Assembly: GCF_023078495.1 (NCBI RefSeq) | Contig: NZ_CP095742.1 | Span: forward strand, 3,410,001 to 3,474,000 | Source: Luteibacter aegosomatissinici | GTDB taxonomy: Bacteria > Pseudomonadota > Gammaproteobacteria > Xanthomonadales > Rhodanobacteraceae | DNA: 64,000 nucleotides | Direction: 5' to 3' | Part shown: positions 62,838 through 64,000 of the stretch, one piece after another | Layout of the letters: every line of letters begins with the position of its first letter | Position numbering within the stretch: position 1 is the first letter of the stretch | Notes under the pieces: generated by a model | Database searches by the model: none | What the model saw: the letters and a program-made list of their open reading frames with translations, nothing else | Told to the model about the DNA's origin: nothing | Program-made: the position numbers and the translations under genes

Positions 62838-64000
62838 TTATTTCGGCGGCTTGCCGTAACGATATTCGCCGATCAGCCAGAATTTCCGCTCGTCCACGCC
62901 ATGCCGATGGGCCCGGTAATCACCGTACTGGGCTTCCAGTGAGAAGCCCCGGCCGAGGTCGACCAGCACGCCGGCATCCACTTCGTCGCCCAACATGGCG
63001 CGCCCCTGCACGGGCCGGAAATGCCGGTAGGTAACCTGCCACGTGACGGGACGGCCCACGTCCAGCGTGCCGAGCAGCCCCACGTAGCGCTCCCGCAACC
63101 CGCTGTTGGGGATGCGGAAAGCCACCACCCACCCGTTGAACGCGCGCGCGGCACCGTAAGCCACGTTGACCGCGTTACGCCCATTACCCTGCAGCATCTC
63201 CTCGCCCACGCGCGCCGATAGCGGCGTGTAGCCGAATGTCGCATCAAACAGGTGGTAACCAAGGCTGAAGTCGGCCGGGTTGTTGGCATAGTCGTACTGG
63301 CGCGCCATCTCCGAGGTCCAGGTCAACGTGGGACCGCCCTGACCCAGCGCCTGCGTACCGGTGTAGCGCAGGCCCAGGGTTTTTACCGAGTTCGATGCGA
63401 TCGTGTCATTGCGCACGAAATAGCCATAGGCGGTGAGCTTACCGACGGGCAGCGCCTGGTCGGCGTGGAGCAAGTGGGCGTTGAGCTTCCAGCGGCGCTG
63501 GTCGCGATCGTCGAAATCGGCGCCCACCGTTCGGTTCACCCGCCCCAGCCAGTAGTACTCGAGCTGGGCACCCTTCCAGGCCTTCCATGCGACGTGGGCA
63601 CCGTCGTACGACTGCAGGTTCTGCCGCCAGGGGTTATTGCTGAAGAAGCGGCCGTTATCGATACGAACGTACTGGCGCCCCGCGCGCAGGGCGATGTCGC
63701 CCTTCTGATAGTTGATCCAGGCATTGGTGATGCCCGTGGACGCCGGATCCGCCTCGGCCGGATAAGGCGTGATGCGGGCGGAGCCATCATCGTATTGCTG
63801 GCCAAACAGGGACCAGGTGCGAATGCCCTCGCCATAGGCGCTCCATCCCTCGCCGATAGCCCACAGATAACCCAGCTGCAGGCGCTGGGTGTTGGCATGG
63901 CCACGCTTGGGCTTGGCGTCGGAATGCAGGTTGCTGTACCGGTAGCGCGTCTCGATATACGGCGCGCTCTCCAGGGGCGCTTCGGCCGCGAATGTGGACA
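62838..64000 (-). CDS. Alginate-export-type outer-membrane beta-barrel protein (5' end missing)
   Basis: An open frame without stops runs from the stop at 62838 to the window edge, about 387 codons. It lacks any start codon upstream of GTG 63539, so the true start is outside. The visible protein begins about STFAAEAPLESAPYIETRYR, just after an expected signal peptide. It continues with alginate-export (AlgE-like) barrel features: RLQLGYLWAIGEGWSAYGEG, GDIALRAGRQYVRIDNGRFF, NNPWRQNLQSYDGAH, alternating aromatic strands, and a terminal strand ending IGEYRYGKPPK. It could be a porin for sugars or acids rather than alginate. Confidence 0.85.
   Translation of the reverse strand, partial: STFAAEAPLESAPYIETRYRYSNLHSDAKPKRGHANTQRLQLGYLWAIGEGWSAYGEGIRTWSLFGQQYDDGSARITPYPAEADPASTGITNAWINYQKGDIALRAGRQYVRIDNGRFFSNNPWRQNLQSYDGAHVAWKAWKGAQLEYYWLGRVNRTVGADFDDRDQRRWKLNAHLLHADQALPVGKLTAYGYFVRNDTIASNSVKTLGLRYTGTQALGQGGPTLTWTSEMARQYDYANNPADFSLGYHLFDATFGYTPLSARVGEEMLQGNGRNAVNVAYGAARAFNGWVVAFRIPNSGLRERYVGLLGTLDVGRPVTWQVTYRHFRPVQGRAMLGDEVDAGVLVDLGRGFSLEAQYGDYRAHRHGVDERKFWLIGEYRYGKPPK

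Overview
The window is a contiguous piece of a GC-rich gammaproteobacterial chromosome, most likely a member of the Xanthomonadales, family Rhodanobacteraceae (Luteibacter/Dyella/Rhodanobacter group). The best evidence is the arginine operon. It uses N-acetylornithine carbamoyltransferase and a fused N-acetylglutamate kinase-synthase, runs on into proBA, and matches the Xanthomonas gene order. FimX, the alanine/lysine-tailed DksA and the many GTAGGAGC-type REP elements agree. No rRNA, tRNA, CRISPR array, prophage or insertion sequence was found. This is a core chromosomal region with a few accessory genes.

Layout. 1-8.4 kb: a CqsA-like alpha-hydroxyketone autoinducer synthase, a pirin/Mpo1-like pair, an alpha/beta hydrolase, two cold-shock genes with related leaders, a lipoprotein, YcaQ, an EF-hand protein and outer-membrane phospholipase A. 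8.4-15.2 kb: SlyD, a leucine-catabolic pair (methylcrotonyl-CoA carboxylase alpha subunit and HMG-CoA lyase), two acetyltransferases, an SDR dehydrogenase and the EF-P paralogue EfpL/YeiP. 15.2-22.4 kb: a FUSC-family membrane protein, a kynurenine-pathway group (ACMSD, secreted protein, kynureninase, coupled unknown) and an alpha-ketoglutarate permease. 22.5-32.3 kb: the reverse-strand operon argF'-argG-argE'-argB/A-argC-argH-proB-proA, preceded by what looks like a ribosome-mediated attenuator. 32.4-41.2 kb: glycine-zipper protein, CysS-SufE, NadV, DksA-like protein, YidD-dihydroorotase-M23 peptidase, FolE2. 41.3-49.2 kb: an operon mtaD-yciI-ubiG-HAD phosphatase-squalene-synthase-like, divergent efp/epmB, and fimX. 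49.2-56.4 kb: rpsP-rimM-trmD-rplS, ffh, ypjD, radA, alr. 56.5-64 kb: a tandem pair of CsgG-like proteins, an SGNH hydrolase, a Baeyer-Villiger-type monooxygenase, dnaB and an alginate-export-type outer-membrane protein cut by the window edge.

Two regulatory structures stand out. First, upstream of argF' a 15-codon reading frame with an Arg-Ala-Arg-Arg run is followed by a strong intrinsic terminator. The stop-codon region of the frame is perfectly complementary (8 bp) to the terminator's first arm, which is the design of classical amino-acid attenuation. Second, the two cold-shock genes have 5' leaders of about 145 and 160 nt that share four sequence blocks in the same order. These are followed by a hairpin whose stem sequence differs between the two copies while its pairing is kept, which suggests a conserved RNA regulator.

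REP elements of the GTAGGAGC family occur at nine places, mostly between genes. One lies inside the coding sequence of a peptidase signal peptide, and one supplies the stop codon of nadV.
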